A stretch of DNA of 64,000 bases from Microlunatus sagamiharensis (GTDB lineage Bacteria; Actinomycetota; Actinomycetes; Propionibacteriales; Propionibacteriaceae), in assembly GCF_900105785.1 (NCBI RefSeq), contig NZ_LT629799.1, forward strand, positions 2,914,001 to 2,978,000, in the 5' to 3' direction. This document shows, piece after piece, positions 56,447-63,483 of the stretch (position 1 is the first letter of the stretch; every line of letters begins with the position of its first letter). The translations under genes were made by a program, and so were the position numbers. The notes below the pieces were generated by a model. It saw only the letters and a list, made by a program, of their open reading frames with translations. It searched no databases and was not told the origin of the DNA.

Positions 56447-56452
56447 TAGATT
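56447..56452 (+). promoter_or_regulatory. -10 box of leaderless promoter (TAGATT)
   Basis: TAGATT is followed by 6 nt (GGGGCG) and the ATG of a 10-codon ORF that ends directly at the NUDIX start. The geometry matches the other leaderless promoters here. Confidence 0.55.
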
Positions 56453-56458
56453 GGGGCG

Positions 56459-56491
56459 ATGCCATCCCCCACCAGGTCCGCGACGCGCTAG
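56459..56491 (+). CDS. 10-codon leaderless upstream ORF
   Basis: ATG 56459 begins [10 protein letters not shown] and stops at TAG 56489-56491, which touches the ATG of the NUDIX gene (56492). The ATG is at the leaderless distance from TAGATT, while the NUDIX ATG has no ribosome site. The short ORF therefore probably loads ribosomes that reinitiate on the NUDIX gene. It could be a regulatory leader peptide, but no stalling motif is obvious. Confidence 0.5.
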   Translation: MPSPTRSATR

Positions 56492-57172
56492 ATGCGGGTG
56501 GTCGGGGTCGCCGCACGGCACCGTCAGGTCTTCGACCGGCGGCTCGAGCACGGGGTCGACCCGCGGGTGCTCGCGTACGAGGCCGGCTGGGTCGTGCTGC
56601 GGCCCGTCGAGGCCGACCTCGACGCCGACGGCGAGCTGCGCCTCGTGCTCAAGGTGCGCCACCGGCGCGAGGGCGACGGGCACCCGCGCACGCGCAAGCC
56701 GGGCCGCGACCGCGGGCTCCGCAGCGCGCCCGACGAGCAGCCGGTCGTCCGCCAGCGCTTCGCCGCGTACGCGGTCGTGAAGTCCGAGCGCGGGCTGCTG
56801 GCCACGGAGTACTCCGACCTCACCGCGGTCAACGGCCGCTGGGGCATGCCCGGCGGCGGGCTCGACGAGGGCGAGGAGCCGGTGCACGCCGTCGAGCGCG
56901 AGGTCGACGAGGAGACCGGCCAGGTCGTCGAGATCGGCGAGCTGGTGCTCGTGCAGAGCTCGCACTGGGTCGGCCGCAGCCCGCACGGCGGGATCGAGGA
57001 CTTCCACGCGGTCCGCCTGATCTACCGCGCCACCTGCCCCGAGCCGACCGACCCGGTCGTCCACGACCAGGGCGGCACCACCGCCTCGGCCCGCTGGGTC
57101 CCTCTCGACGCCTGGGCCGACACCCCCTGGACCGCCAACTGGCGCCAGGCGCTCAAGCGCCTGCTGCGCTGA
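56492..57172 (+). CDS. NUDIX hydrolase
   Basis: 226-aa NUDIX protein. The Nudix box is at residues 121-143 (GGGLDEGEEPVHAVEREVDE then ETG) and fits Gx5Ex7REUxEExGU with the metal-binding Glu residues. About 85 extra N-terminal residues with VDPRVLAYEAGWVVLRPVEA precede the fold and are unfamiliar. Substrates of the family are nucleoside diphosphates linked to other groups. Translation probably depends on the short ORF ending immediately before its ATG. It is convergent with the CBS gene across an unusual palindrome cluster. Confidence 0.85.
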   Translation: MRVVGVAARHRQVFDRRLEHGVDPRVLAYEAGWVVLRPVEADLDADGELRLVLKVRHRREGDGHPRTRKPGRDRGLRSAPDEQPVVRQRFAAYAVVKSERGLLATEYSDLTAVNGRWGMPGGGLDEGEEPVHAVEREVDEETGQVVEIGELVLVQSSHWVGRSPHGGIEDFHAVRLIYRATCPEPTDPVVHDQGGTTASARWVPLDAWADTPWTANWRQALKRLLR

Positions 57173-57256
57173 GCTGCCTCCGGCGGACCTCGCGCCGCAG
57201 ACGAGCGACGTTCGCTCGACGCGTCGACACCTCGGTGCGCCGCCGGCGGGAACGTA

Positions 57257-57335
57257 TGCGCGCACAGGTTCCGCTCACTGAGCCCACGATGCAGCCTGGG
57301 CTCGGTGCCGGGAACCTGTGCGCGCACAGGTTCCC
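57257..57335. repeat. nested palindromes between convergent genes
   Basis: TGCGCGCACAGGTTCC (57257-57272) pairs perfectly with 57311-57326, with an inner dyad ACTGAGCCCA (57277-57286) against TGGGCTCGGT (57297-57306). The right arm is also half of a separate 26-bp perfect palindrome (57310-57335, centre TGTGCGCGCACA). Three copies of the CACAGGTTCC arm allow alternative foldings. It may terminate both convergent genes. Confidence 0.7.
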
Positions 57336-57418
57336 GACCACGGGCGCAGTCGTCGGGTCCGCGGTCGGGTCGGAACGCGTGGTGCGCCTAGGCGGAGCGG
57401 AGGCAATCAGACACAGCT

Positions 57419-58789
57419 TCAGCCGATGTCGCCCAGGAGGTCCTGGCGGGTGAGCACGCCCGCGGGACGGCCGTCGTCGAGGACGAGGAGGGCGTCGCCG
57501 TCGACGAGGAGCTCGACGGCCCGGGTGACCGGCTCGGTCGCGCCCAGCGTGGGGAGCGGGGCCTCCATGGCGCGCTCGACGGGGTCGGCCGGCCGGACGT
57601 GCTGGCCGAACAGCGCCCCGAGGAGCCCGCGCTCGCTCACCGAACCGACGACCTCCGCGGCCATCACCGGCGGCTCCGCGCGCACGACGGGCATCTGCGA
57701 GACGCCGTACTCGCGCAGGATCTCGACGGCCTGGGCGACGGTCTCGTTCGGGTGGGTGTGGACGAGGTCGGGCAGGCCGCCGGACTTCTCGCGCAGCACG
57801 TCGCCGACCACGCGGACCCCGGCGTCCGGGCGTGGCGCGAAGCCGTAGCGGGCGAGCCAGGCGTCGTCGAAGATCTTGGTGAGGTAGCCGCGCCCGGAGT
57901 CGGGCAGCAGCACGACGATCACCGCGTCCGGGTCCTGCAGCTCGGCCGCCAGCCGCACCGCGGCGACGGTCGCCATGCCGCACGAACCGCCGACGAGCAG
58001 CGCCTCGGTACGGGCCAGCCGCCGGGTCATGGCGAAGGAGTCGCCGTCGGACACCTCGATCACGCGGTCGCAGACCGTGCGGTCGTAGGTCGAGGGCCAG
58101 AAGTCCTCCCCGACGCCCTCGACGAGGTAGGGCCGGCCGTCGCCGCCGGAGTAGACCGAACCGGCCGGGTCGGCACCGATCACCTGCACGCGCCCGCCCG
58201 AGACCTCCTTGAGGTAGCGCCCGGCGCCGCTGATCGTGCCGCCGGTGCCCATGCCCGTGACGAAGTGCGTGATGCGGCCGTCGGTCTGCGCCCAGATCTC
58301 CGGGCCGGTGGTCTCGTAGTGGCTCAGCGGGTTCTGCAGGTTGCTGTACTGGTCCGGCTTCCAGGCCCCGGGGATCTCGCGCACGAGCCGGTCGGAGACG
58401 GAGTAGTAGGACTTCGGGTCGTCGGGGTCGACCGCGGTCGGGCAGACCACGACCTGCGCCCCGTACGCGGCGAGGACGTTGCGCTTGTCCTCGCTGACCT
58501 TGTCGGGGCAGACGAACACGCACGAGTAGCCCTTGGCCTGCGCCACGATGGCCAGCCCGACGCCGGTGTTGCCGCTGGTCGGCTCGACGATCGTCCCGCC
58601 CGGCTTCAGCGAACCGTCCCGCTCCGCCGCCTCGACCATCCGCACGGCGATGCGGTCCTTCACCGAGCCGCCGGGGTTGAGGTACTCGACCTTGGCCAGC
58701 ACGAGGCCGGGCGCGCCGTCGGTGACCTTGGACAGCTGGACCAGCGGGGTGTTGCCGACGAGGTCGATGACGTTGGTGACGTACTCCAC
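57419..58789 (-). CDS. cystathionine beta-synthase
   Basis: 456-aa PLP enzyme condensing serine and homocysteine to cystathionine. The PLP lysine is Lys44 in NPGGSVKDRIAVRM; VEPTSGNTGVGLAIVA and GTGGTISGAGRYLKE bind the cofactor. A C-terminal pair of CBS domains (about 340-456; VSQMPVVRAE, ALLVLDDGRPAGVLTRQDLL) is the regulatory module, as in actinobacterial CBS. GTG 58789 has TAGAGT exactly 6 nt upstream, so the mRNA is probably leaderless. With metB in this window it supports reverse transsulfuration. Confidence 0.93.
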   Translation of the reverse strand: MEYVTNVIDLVGNTPLVQLSKVTDGAPGLVLAKVEYLNPGGSVKDRIAVRMVEAAERDGSLKPGGTIVEPTSGNTGVGLAIVAQAKGYSCVFVCPDKVSEDKRNVLAAYGAQVVVCPTAVDPDDPKSYYSVSDRLVREIPGAWKPDQYSNLQNPLSHYETTGPEIWAQTDGRITHFVTGMGTGGTISGAGRYLKEVSGGRVQVIGADPAGSVYSGGDGRPYLVEGVGEDFWPSTYDRTVCDRVIEVSDGDSFAMTRRLARTEALLVGGSCGMATVAAVRLAAELQDPDAVIVVLLPDSGRGYLTKIFDDAWLARYGFAPRPDAGVRVVGDVLREKSGGLPDLVHTHPNETVAQAVEILREYGVSQMPVVRAEPPVMAAEVVGSVSERGLLGALFGQHVRPADPVERAMEAPLPTLGATEPVTRAVELLVDGDALLVLDDGRPAGVLTRQDLLGDIG

Positions 58790-58795
58790 GCAGAG

Positions 58796-58801
58796 ACTCT
58801 A
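58796..58801 (-). promoter_or_regulatory. -10 box of leaderless CBS promoter (TAGAGT)
   Basis: On the minus strand TAGAGT is followed by 6 nt (CTCTGC) and the GTG start of the cystathionine beta-synthase gene; no ribosome site is present. Confidence 0.6.
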
Positions 58802-58824
58802 CGGAGCCTGCCCCTGCCCCGCGG

Positions 58825-60060
58825 TCAGCGCGCAGCCAGGATCGCGTCGGCGGCCCGTCGTCCGGACACCAGCGCGCCCTGGATCGAGGCGATGTCGCGG
58901 TGGTCGCCGGCCACGTGGACCCCGCCTCCCACGGTCACCGGCTGGCGGTCGTCCAGGGGCGGCGGCTGCGCGGGCAGCGCCTCGGCCACGACGTGGGTGG
59001 TGACGAGCTCCCACGTGGCCGTGCCCGTGCCGTAGACCAGGCCGGCCTGCTCCCGGGCGGCGCGCTCGACCTCGGCGGAACCGTCGGCCCCGAGCACGGT
59101 GGTCGCAACGAGCACCCGGCCGGCCGGCGCGTACGACCCGGCGACGTTCGTCATGACGGCGGTGTTGACCATCGGCCCGCGGTGGTCGGCGTCGAGGTGC
59201 AGCAGCGGCCGGGTCGTCGGCGGCTCGTCGGTGGTGTGCCAGAAGGTCGTGAGCGCCTTCATCCGCGGCGCGACCGCCCCGGTCAGCGAACCCGCCGTGC
59301 TCGGATCCGTTGCCACGACCACGGCCCGTGCGGTCAGCTCGCCGTCGTCGGTGCGGACCGACGAGGCCGTGACGCCGTGGGCCCGGACGCCCAGGCGGAC
59401 CGTTCCGGCGGGCAGCGTCGCCGCGACCACCGCAGGGAAGTGCCCCATCCCGAGCGCGGGGATCGAGGGCGAGCCGAGCACGAACGAGCGGACGAGCATC
59501 CGCACGAGGTGCGCCGAGCTCGACCCGTCGTCCTCGGCCAGCACGCCGGTCAGGAACGGGTCGACCACCCCGGCGCGGAGCCGGCCCGTGATGCCCCAGG
59601 CGTCGAGCTCCTCGGCGCGGCTCCGGTCGGGTGCGGCGAGCTGGCGCCGTACGGGGGTCAACGTCGAGGCCGCCCAGGCGGCGAAGCGGACCTTCTCGGC
59701 GAACGTCCCGACGGGTGCCCGGAGCGAGGCGGCGACGTAGCGCGGCACGCGGCGCGGGTCGGCCAGCACCGAGCGGCTGCGGCCGTGCCCGACCACCGTC
59801 CCGGCCTGGAAGGGCTGCAGGTCGAGCGCCCTCGTGCCGGCCTCGCCGAGGACCGGTCCGAGGGCCGGGTAGGAGGGGTTCAGGAGCTGGAAGCCGCGGT
59901 CGCAGCGGTAGCCGTCGACCACGTCGGTCCGCACCCGGCCCCCGACCCCGTCGGACGCCTCGAGCACGACGACCTCGACCCCGGCCCGGCTCAGCCGCTG
60001 CGCGCAGGCCAGCCCGGCCAGCCCCGCGCCGACGACGATCACGGGGGCGTCGGTGCTCAT
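58825..60060 (-). CDS. FAD-dependent amine oxidase/protoporphyrinogen oxidase-like protein
   Basis: 411-aa flavoprotein. The dinucleotide motif is VIVVGAGLAGLACAQRLSRA followed by VVVLEASDGVGGRVRTD, the second FAD signature. The C-terminal FAD motif reads VAGDHRDIASIQGALVSGRRA. The general amine oxidase/phytoene-desaturase-like superfamily is clear, but no substrate motif is recognised. ATG 60060 follows AGGATGGGGG. It is 35 bp upstream of the CBS gene on the same strand, but CBS appears to have its own promoter. Confidence 0.86.
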   Translation of the reverse strand: MSTDAPVIVVGAGLAGLACAQRLSRAGVEVVVLEASDGVGGRVRTDVVDGYRCDRGFQLLNPSYPALGPVLGEAGTRALDLQPFQAGTVVGHGRSRSVLADPRRVPRYVAASLRAPVGTFAEKVRFAAWAASTLTPVRRQLAAPDRSRAEELDAWGITGRLRAGVVDPFLTGVLAEDDGSSSAHLVRMLVRSFVLGSPSIPALGMGHFPAVVAATLPAGTVRLGVRAHGVTASSVRTDDGELTARAVVVATDPSTAGSLTGAVAPRMKALTTFWHTTDEPPTTRPLLHLDADHRGPMVNTAVMTNVAGSYAPAGRVLVATTVLGADGSAEVERAAREQAGLVYGTGTATWELVTTHVVAEALPAQPPPLDDRQPVTVGGGVHVAGDHRDIASIQGALVSGRRAADAILAAR

Positions 60061-60108
60061 GCCCCCATCCTGCCCGGGCCGGGTGGTGGTCGGCGCCCAG
60101 GAACGCCG

Positions 60109-60142
60109 ACGGGCCGCGCCTCCCGGAGGAGACACGGCCCGT
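60109..60142 (-). terminator. hairpin terminator after the Bax-inhibitor-1 gene
   Basis: ACGGGCCG (60109-60116) pairs with CGGCCCGT (60135-60142) with an inner CCTCC/GGAGG pairing. It lies 19 bp past the stop of the minus-strand YccA-like gene. Confidence 0.55.
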
Positions 60143-60160
60143 GGGTGCTTCGAGGAGCGC

Positions 60161-61015
60161 TCAGCGGCGGATGTAGGAGATCAGCCGGAGCATCTCGATG
60201 TAGAGCCAGACCATCGTGACGGTGAGGCCGAAGGCCGCGCGCCAGGACTCCTTGGCCGGTGCGCCCATCTCGACGCCGCGCTCGACGTAGTCGAAGTCGA
60301 GCACCAGGTTGAGCACCGCGAGGACGATCGCGACTGCCGAGACCAGGACGGACAGGCCGCTCACCGGGCCGGTGATGCCGCTGCGCAGGCCGCCGCTGCC
60401 GGTGACCAGCGAGAAGATGAAGTTGATCAGCATCAGGCCGGCGAAAGCCGCGGTCGAGATGAAGACGATCTTGGTGAACTTCGCCGTCACGCGGATGTTG
60501 AAGAACTTGTACGCCGCGAGCGTCACGCCCGCCGCCACGAACGTGGCCACGACCGCCTGGGCGACGATGCCGGTGTAGACCGACTCGAAGACCTTGCTGA
60601 TCATGCCGATGAAGATGCCCTCGATCGCGGCATACGCGATGACGAGCGGTGGCGAGACGACCCGGCGGAAGGAGACCAGCAGCACGACGACGAAGCCGAC
60701 GAGCGCCGACAGGACCATCGCCGGGAAGTACAGGGACTGCGGGACGAAGTTCCACGCGAGCGCGGCGGTCAGCACCAGGATGCCGATGGTCACGGCGGTC
60801 TTGGTGATGACGTCGTCCAGCGTCATCCGGCCCTGGCCGGCCTGCTGGTTCGGCGTCGGGGCGTTGCTCCACGGGTCCTGCGGACCGCGGCCACCACCCT
60901 GCACGGGGTAGCCCTGCTGCCCGTAGCCCTGGCCGTACGGCTGCTGGCCGTACTGGGGTGCTGCGGGGGTGAACGCGTCCTTCTTGGAGAGGATCGGGTT
61001 CGAGCTGCGCAACAT
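60161..61015 (-). CDS. Bax inhibitor-1/YccA family membrane protein
   Basis: 284-aa integral membrane protein, seven helices, of the BI-1/YccA family. A Gln/Gly/Tyr-rich N-terminal tail (about 20-60, YGQQPYGQGYGQQGYP) looks disordered. The helices begin at VTIGILVLTAALAWNFVP; AIEGIFIGMISKVFES and DYVERGVEMGAPAKESW, before the last helix, carry the family Asp pair. ATG 61015 has AGGAGG 10 nt upstream. Family members modulate FtsH or act as Ca2+ leak channels; the role here is not known. Confidence 0.9.
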   Translation of the reverse strand: MLRSSNPILSKKDAFTPAAPQYGQQPYGQGYGQQGYPVQGGGRGPQDPWSNAPTPNQQAGQGRMTLDDVITKTAVTIGILVLTAALAWNFVPQSLYFPAMVLSALVGFVVVLLVSFRRVVSPPLVIAYAAIEGIFIGMISKVFESVYTGIVAQAVVATFVAAGVTLAAYKFFNIRVTAKFTKIVFISTAAFAGLMLINFIFSLVTGSGGLRSGITGPVSGLSVLVSAVAIVLAVLNLVLDFDYVERGVEMGAPAKESWRAAFGLTVTMVWLYIEMLRLISYIRR

Positions 61016-61273
61016 GAGTGGGGTTCCTCCTGGTGAGGCGCTCTGGAGCCCTCCGGGGAGGAGAACCCGCGCGCCGTGCTTCCAGTGTAGACAACGAACG
61101 GGTGCCACCTGCGTGTTCCCCTGGCCCGGCGTCCCTGGGAAACCCCTGGTCAGACGCATGTTCGGGCTATACGACCGGCGCCGCGCCGACCCAGCGGGGC
61201 GCCGGCGCCGCAGGTGTCGGAGCGGTTGCCTACCGTGGACCGTGACGAGGTCGGGCGGCTCGGGGAGGTTCGG

Positions 61274-61960
61274 GTGGTGGATCTCACCTGGCTCGACGTG
61301 CCCTTCTCGGAGAAGGACGCGGCCAAGGCGGCCGGGGCCCGTTGGGACGCCGCCGCCAAGCGGTGGTACGCGCCGCAGGCCAGCGTCGAGGCCCTCGGGC
61401 GGTGGACCGCGGCCGCACCGGTCCCCGACCTGCTACCCGGGGAGGACCGGTCCCTGGGCACCGGTCTCTTCGTCGACCTCGTGCCGTCGAGCTGCTGGTT
61501 CACCAACGTGCGCTCCTGCGTCTCGCAGCGCGACTGGGAGCGTCTGCGTCGCATGGTTACGGGGCGTGCGGCGCACCGGTGCGAGATCTGCGGCGCCGGC
61601 GAGGACCGCGACCGGCACCGGTGGCTCGAGGCGCACGAGCGCTGGACCTACGACGAGGCCGCCGCCCGCCAGACCCTGCGCAGGATCATCTGCCTCTGCA
61701 CGGACTGCCACACCGTGACGCACTTCGGCCTCGCCACGCTGCGGGGCGACGACGCCGCGGCGTTCGCCCACCTCATGAGCGTGACCGGCATGTCGCCGGC
61801 CCAGGCCCAGACCCACGTCCGGGAGGCGTTCCGGACCTGGCAGGCCCGGTCGGCCAGGACCTGGGAGCTCGACCTGACCATGCTGACCGGCGCCGGGATC
61901 GCGGTCCGTCCGCCGCCGGACGCCGACCGGCGGGCGGGGCTGGCGTCCGGGGGCGGGTGA
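61274..61960 (+). CDS. DUF5710-HNH protein
   Basis: 228-aa protein. The N-terminal DUF5710 motif WLDVPFSEKDAAKAAGARWDAAAKRWYAP (given in part: WLDVPFSEKDAAKAAGARWD) is followed by a second region with a zinc-ribbon/HNH-like pattern: CEICG, HRWLEAHERW, ICLCTDCHTVTHFG. The combination suggests a DNA- or RNA-acting nuclease, but catalysis is inferred only. GTG 61274/61277 is preferred because GGGGAGG lies 5-8 nt upstream and GAGGTT lies 6 nt before GTG 61277; GTG 61214 gives 20 extra residues without homology. It sits beside a tRNA and an IS element, a typical accessory position. Confidence 0.68.
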   Translation: MVDLTWLDVPFSEKDAAKAAGARWDAAAKRWYAPQASVEALGRWTAAAPVPDLLPGEDRSLGTGLFVDLVPSSCWFTNVRSCVSQRDWERLRRMVTGRAAHRCEICGAGEDRDRHRWLEAHERWTYDEAAARQTLRRIICLCTDCHTVTHFGLATLRGDDAAAFAHLMSVTGMSPAQAQTHVREAFRTWQARSARTWELDLTMLTGAGIAVRPPPDADRRAGLASGGG

Positions 61961-61990
61961 CGCCGCGTCGTCCGGGCTGCCGCGGTGCGG

Positions 61991-62063
61991 TGCCCCCGGC
62001 GGGATTCGAACCCGCACTCGGGCGGGTTTAAGCCGCCTGCCTCTGCCGTTGGGCTACGGGGGC
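61991..62063 (-). tRNA. tRNA with UAA anticodon, short variable loop (Leu?)
   Basis: 73-nt cloverleaf: 7-bp acceptor (GCCCCCG with CGGGGGC), discriminator A, T-arm GCGGG-TTCGAAT-CCCGC and anticodon arm GGCGG-CTTAAAC-CCGCC giving anticodon TAA. The D-arm has only 3 bp with a GGCAGA-type loop (20a/20b insertions) as in tRNA-Leu, but the variable loop is only 5 nt (CGAGT) instead of the long arm expected of tRNA-Leu. CCA is not encoded (CCG follows). UUA decoding, and charging by LeuRS, are inferred. Confidence 0.8.
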
Positions 62064-62099
62064 TCGACGCGTACGCCGGCGGCGTGAGCCTAGACCGAT

Positions 62100-62126
62100 G
62101 ACGCTCCCTGAGCCTGTCGAAGGGCC
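62100..62126. repeat. left half of REP-like element, copy 4 (split)
   Basis: ACGCTCCCTGAGCCTGTCGA and GGGCC match the left outer arm of copy 1; the sequence then jumps into an IS30-type element and resumes with GGGCCCGGAACGGGTTGGCG at 63378. Confidence 0.85.
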
Positions 62127-63377
62127 TGGTGGGTTCTCGTGATCGTCGCAACGCTCTTCGAGGTGGAGGTCGTTGATGGTGTTTGCGGTGGGGGTTCGTC
62201 AGCAGGTCTTCGCGTTGCTGGGTGCGGGGTGGTCGCAGAAGCAGACCGCGTTGGTGACGGGTGTGTCGGCGCGGGCGATCGGTCGATGGCGGGCCGAGGT
62301 TGGCGGGGTGCAGTTCGAACCGTGCCAGGTCCAGCGCTACCTCAGCCGTGACGAGCGCTACGAGATCGCCCGGTTGCACGACAGCGGGCTCGGGGTGCGC
62401 GAGATCGGGCGCCGGCTGGGCCGCTCGGGTTCGACGATCAGCCGCGAGCTACGCCGTCCCGAGCGTGATGCGGGGGTGCCGGGGCGTCCGAGCGGGCGCA
62501 CGCCGGGCTACCAGCCCGAGGCCTGCCACCAGGCCGCGGTCCGGGCCCGGAACCGGCCACGGGCCTCGAGGTTGGCCAGCGACGCGCGGCTGCGGGTGTG
62601 GGTCCAGGCCAGGCTGGACCTCGGCTTGTCTCCCGAGCAGATCAGCGGACGGCTGCGCGTGGAGTTCGAGGATGATGAGCAGATGCGGATCAGCCACGAG
62701 GCGATCTACCGCGCGATCTACGTCCTGCCTCGAGGTGAGCTGCGTCGCGAGCTCCGCGCCCACCTGCGCACCGGCCGGTCTCAACGCAAGACCCGTCAGA
62801 GCCGGACCCCGCGCAACCGGCCGGGCCAGATCGTGGGCGCGGTCTCGATCCACGAGCGGCCCGAGGAGGTCGAGGGCCGCCTCGTGCCCGGTCACCACGA
62901 GGGCGACCTGGTCTGCGGCCCGGCCGGGACGACGGCGGCGATCGGCACGCTGGTCGAGCGGACCAGCGGGTTCTTGACCGCGTTCTTGCTGCCCGAACGT
63001 CACACCGCCGAGGCGACCCTGGCCGGGCTCAGCGAGGCTGTGAACCGGACCGGGTGGCCGATGGCCTCGCTGACCTGGGACCGCGGCTCGGAGATGGCCC
63101 GCCACGCCGAGTTCAGCACAGCGACCGGGATCCAGGTCTACTTCGCCGACCCGCACGCCCCCTTGGCAGCGCGGCTCGAACGAGAGCACGAACGGCTTGC
63201 TGCGCGAGTACGTCCCCAAAGGACGCGACATCGCCACCGTCACCGACAACGAACTCCAACACGCCGTCGAGCTGCTCAACAACCGGCCCCGCAAACGCCA
63301 CAGCTTCCTCACACCCACCGAAGTCCTCGCCGCCATACTCAAAGACCAAACCGGTGTTGCGACCACCCCATGAATCT
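62127..63377 (+). mobile_element. IS30-family insertion sequence (about 1.25 kb)
   Basis: A transposase gene is bounded by partial terminal inverted repeats. The right end, read inward, is CCCAGATTCATGGGGTGGTC followed by GCAAC, close to the IS30-type end pattern; the left end reads TGGTGGGTTC...GTCGCAAC and shares the inner GTCGCAAC. GGGCC is present on both sides (62122-62126 and 63378-63382), so the duplication is up to 5 bp, although IS30 elements usually make 2-3 bp. The insertion interrupts palindromic repeat copy 4. Confidence 0.8.
62176..63373 (+). pseudogene. IS30-family transposase, frameshifted
   Basis: ATG 62176 has GGAGGT 6 nt upstream. The N-terminal helix-turn-helix regions (LLGAGWSQKQTALVTGVSAR; IGRRLGRSGSTISRELRR) and the first two catalytic residues (HHEGDLV; LTWDRGSE) are in frame 1. 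Near 63159-63165 one extra T in GCCCCCTTGG shifts the frame, so the rest of the DDE site (GSNESTNGLLREY with the Glu) and the C-terminus (RKRHSFLTPTEVLAAIL) continue in another frame to TGA 63371-63373. Without that base the gene would encode about 398 aa. Either it is inactivated or the base is a sequencing error; a programmed shift is unlikely here. Confidence 0.8.
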
Positions 63378-63468
63378 GGGCCCGGAACGGGTTGGCGTCC
63401 GTCGTGGAGCCGTAGGGGTGCCGAGGACGCCGACCTCTTCGAGGCCCTTCGACAGGCTCAGGGAGCGT
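63378..63468. repeat. right half of REP-like element, copy 4 (split)
   Basis: It resumes at GGGCCCGGAACGGGTTGGCG and ends with TTCGACAGGCTCAGGGAGCG, matching the interior and right arm of copy 1. Confidence 0.85.
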
Positions 63469-63483
63469 CTCGGCCCAGCTGGG

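Noticed and set aside
62139-62351. A 70-aa plus-strand ORF in the IS
   Set aside because: It is out of frame with the transposase, whose N-terminal helix-turn-helix and DDE motifs start at ATG 62176.
63159-63165. Programmed +1 frameshift in the IS30 transposase
   Set aside because: There is no recognised shift site or stimulatory signal, and IS30-family transposases are normally read from one frame; a mutation or sequencing error is simpler.
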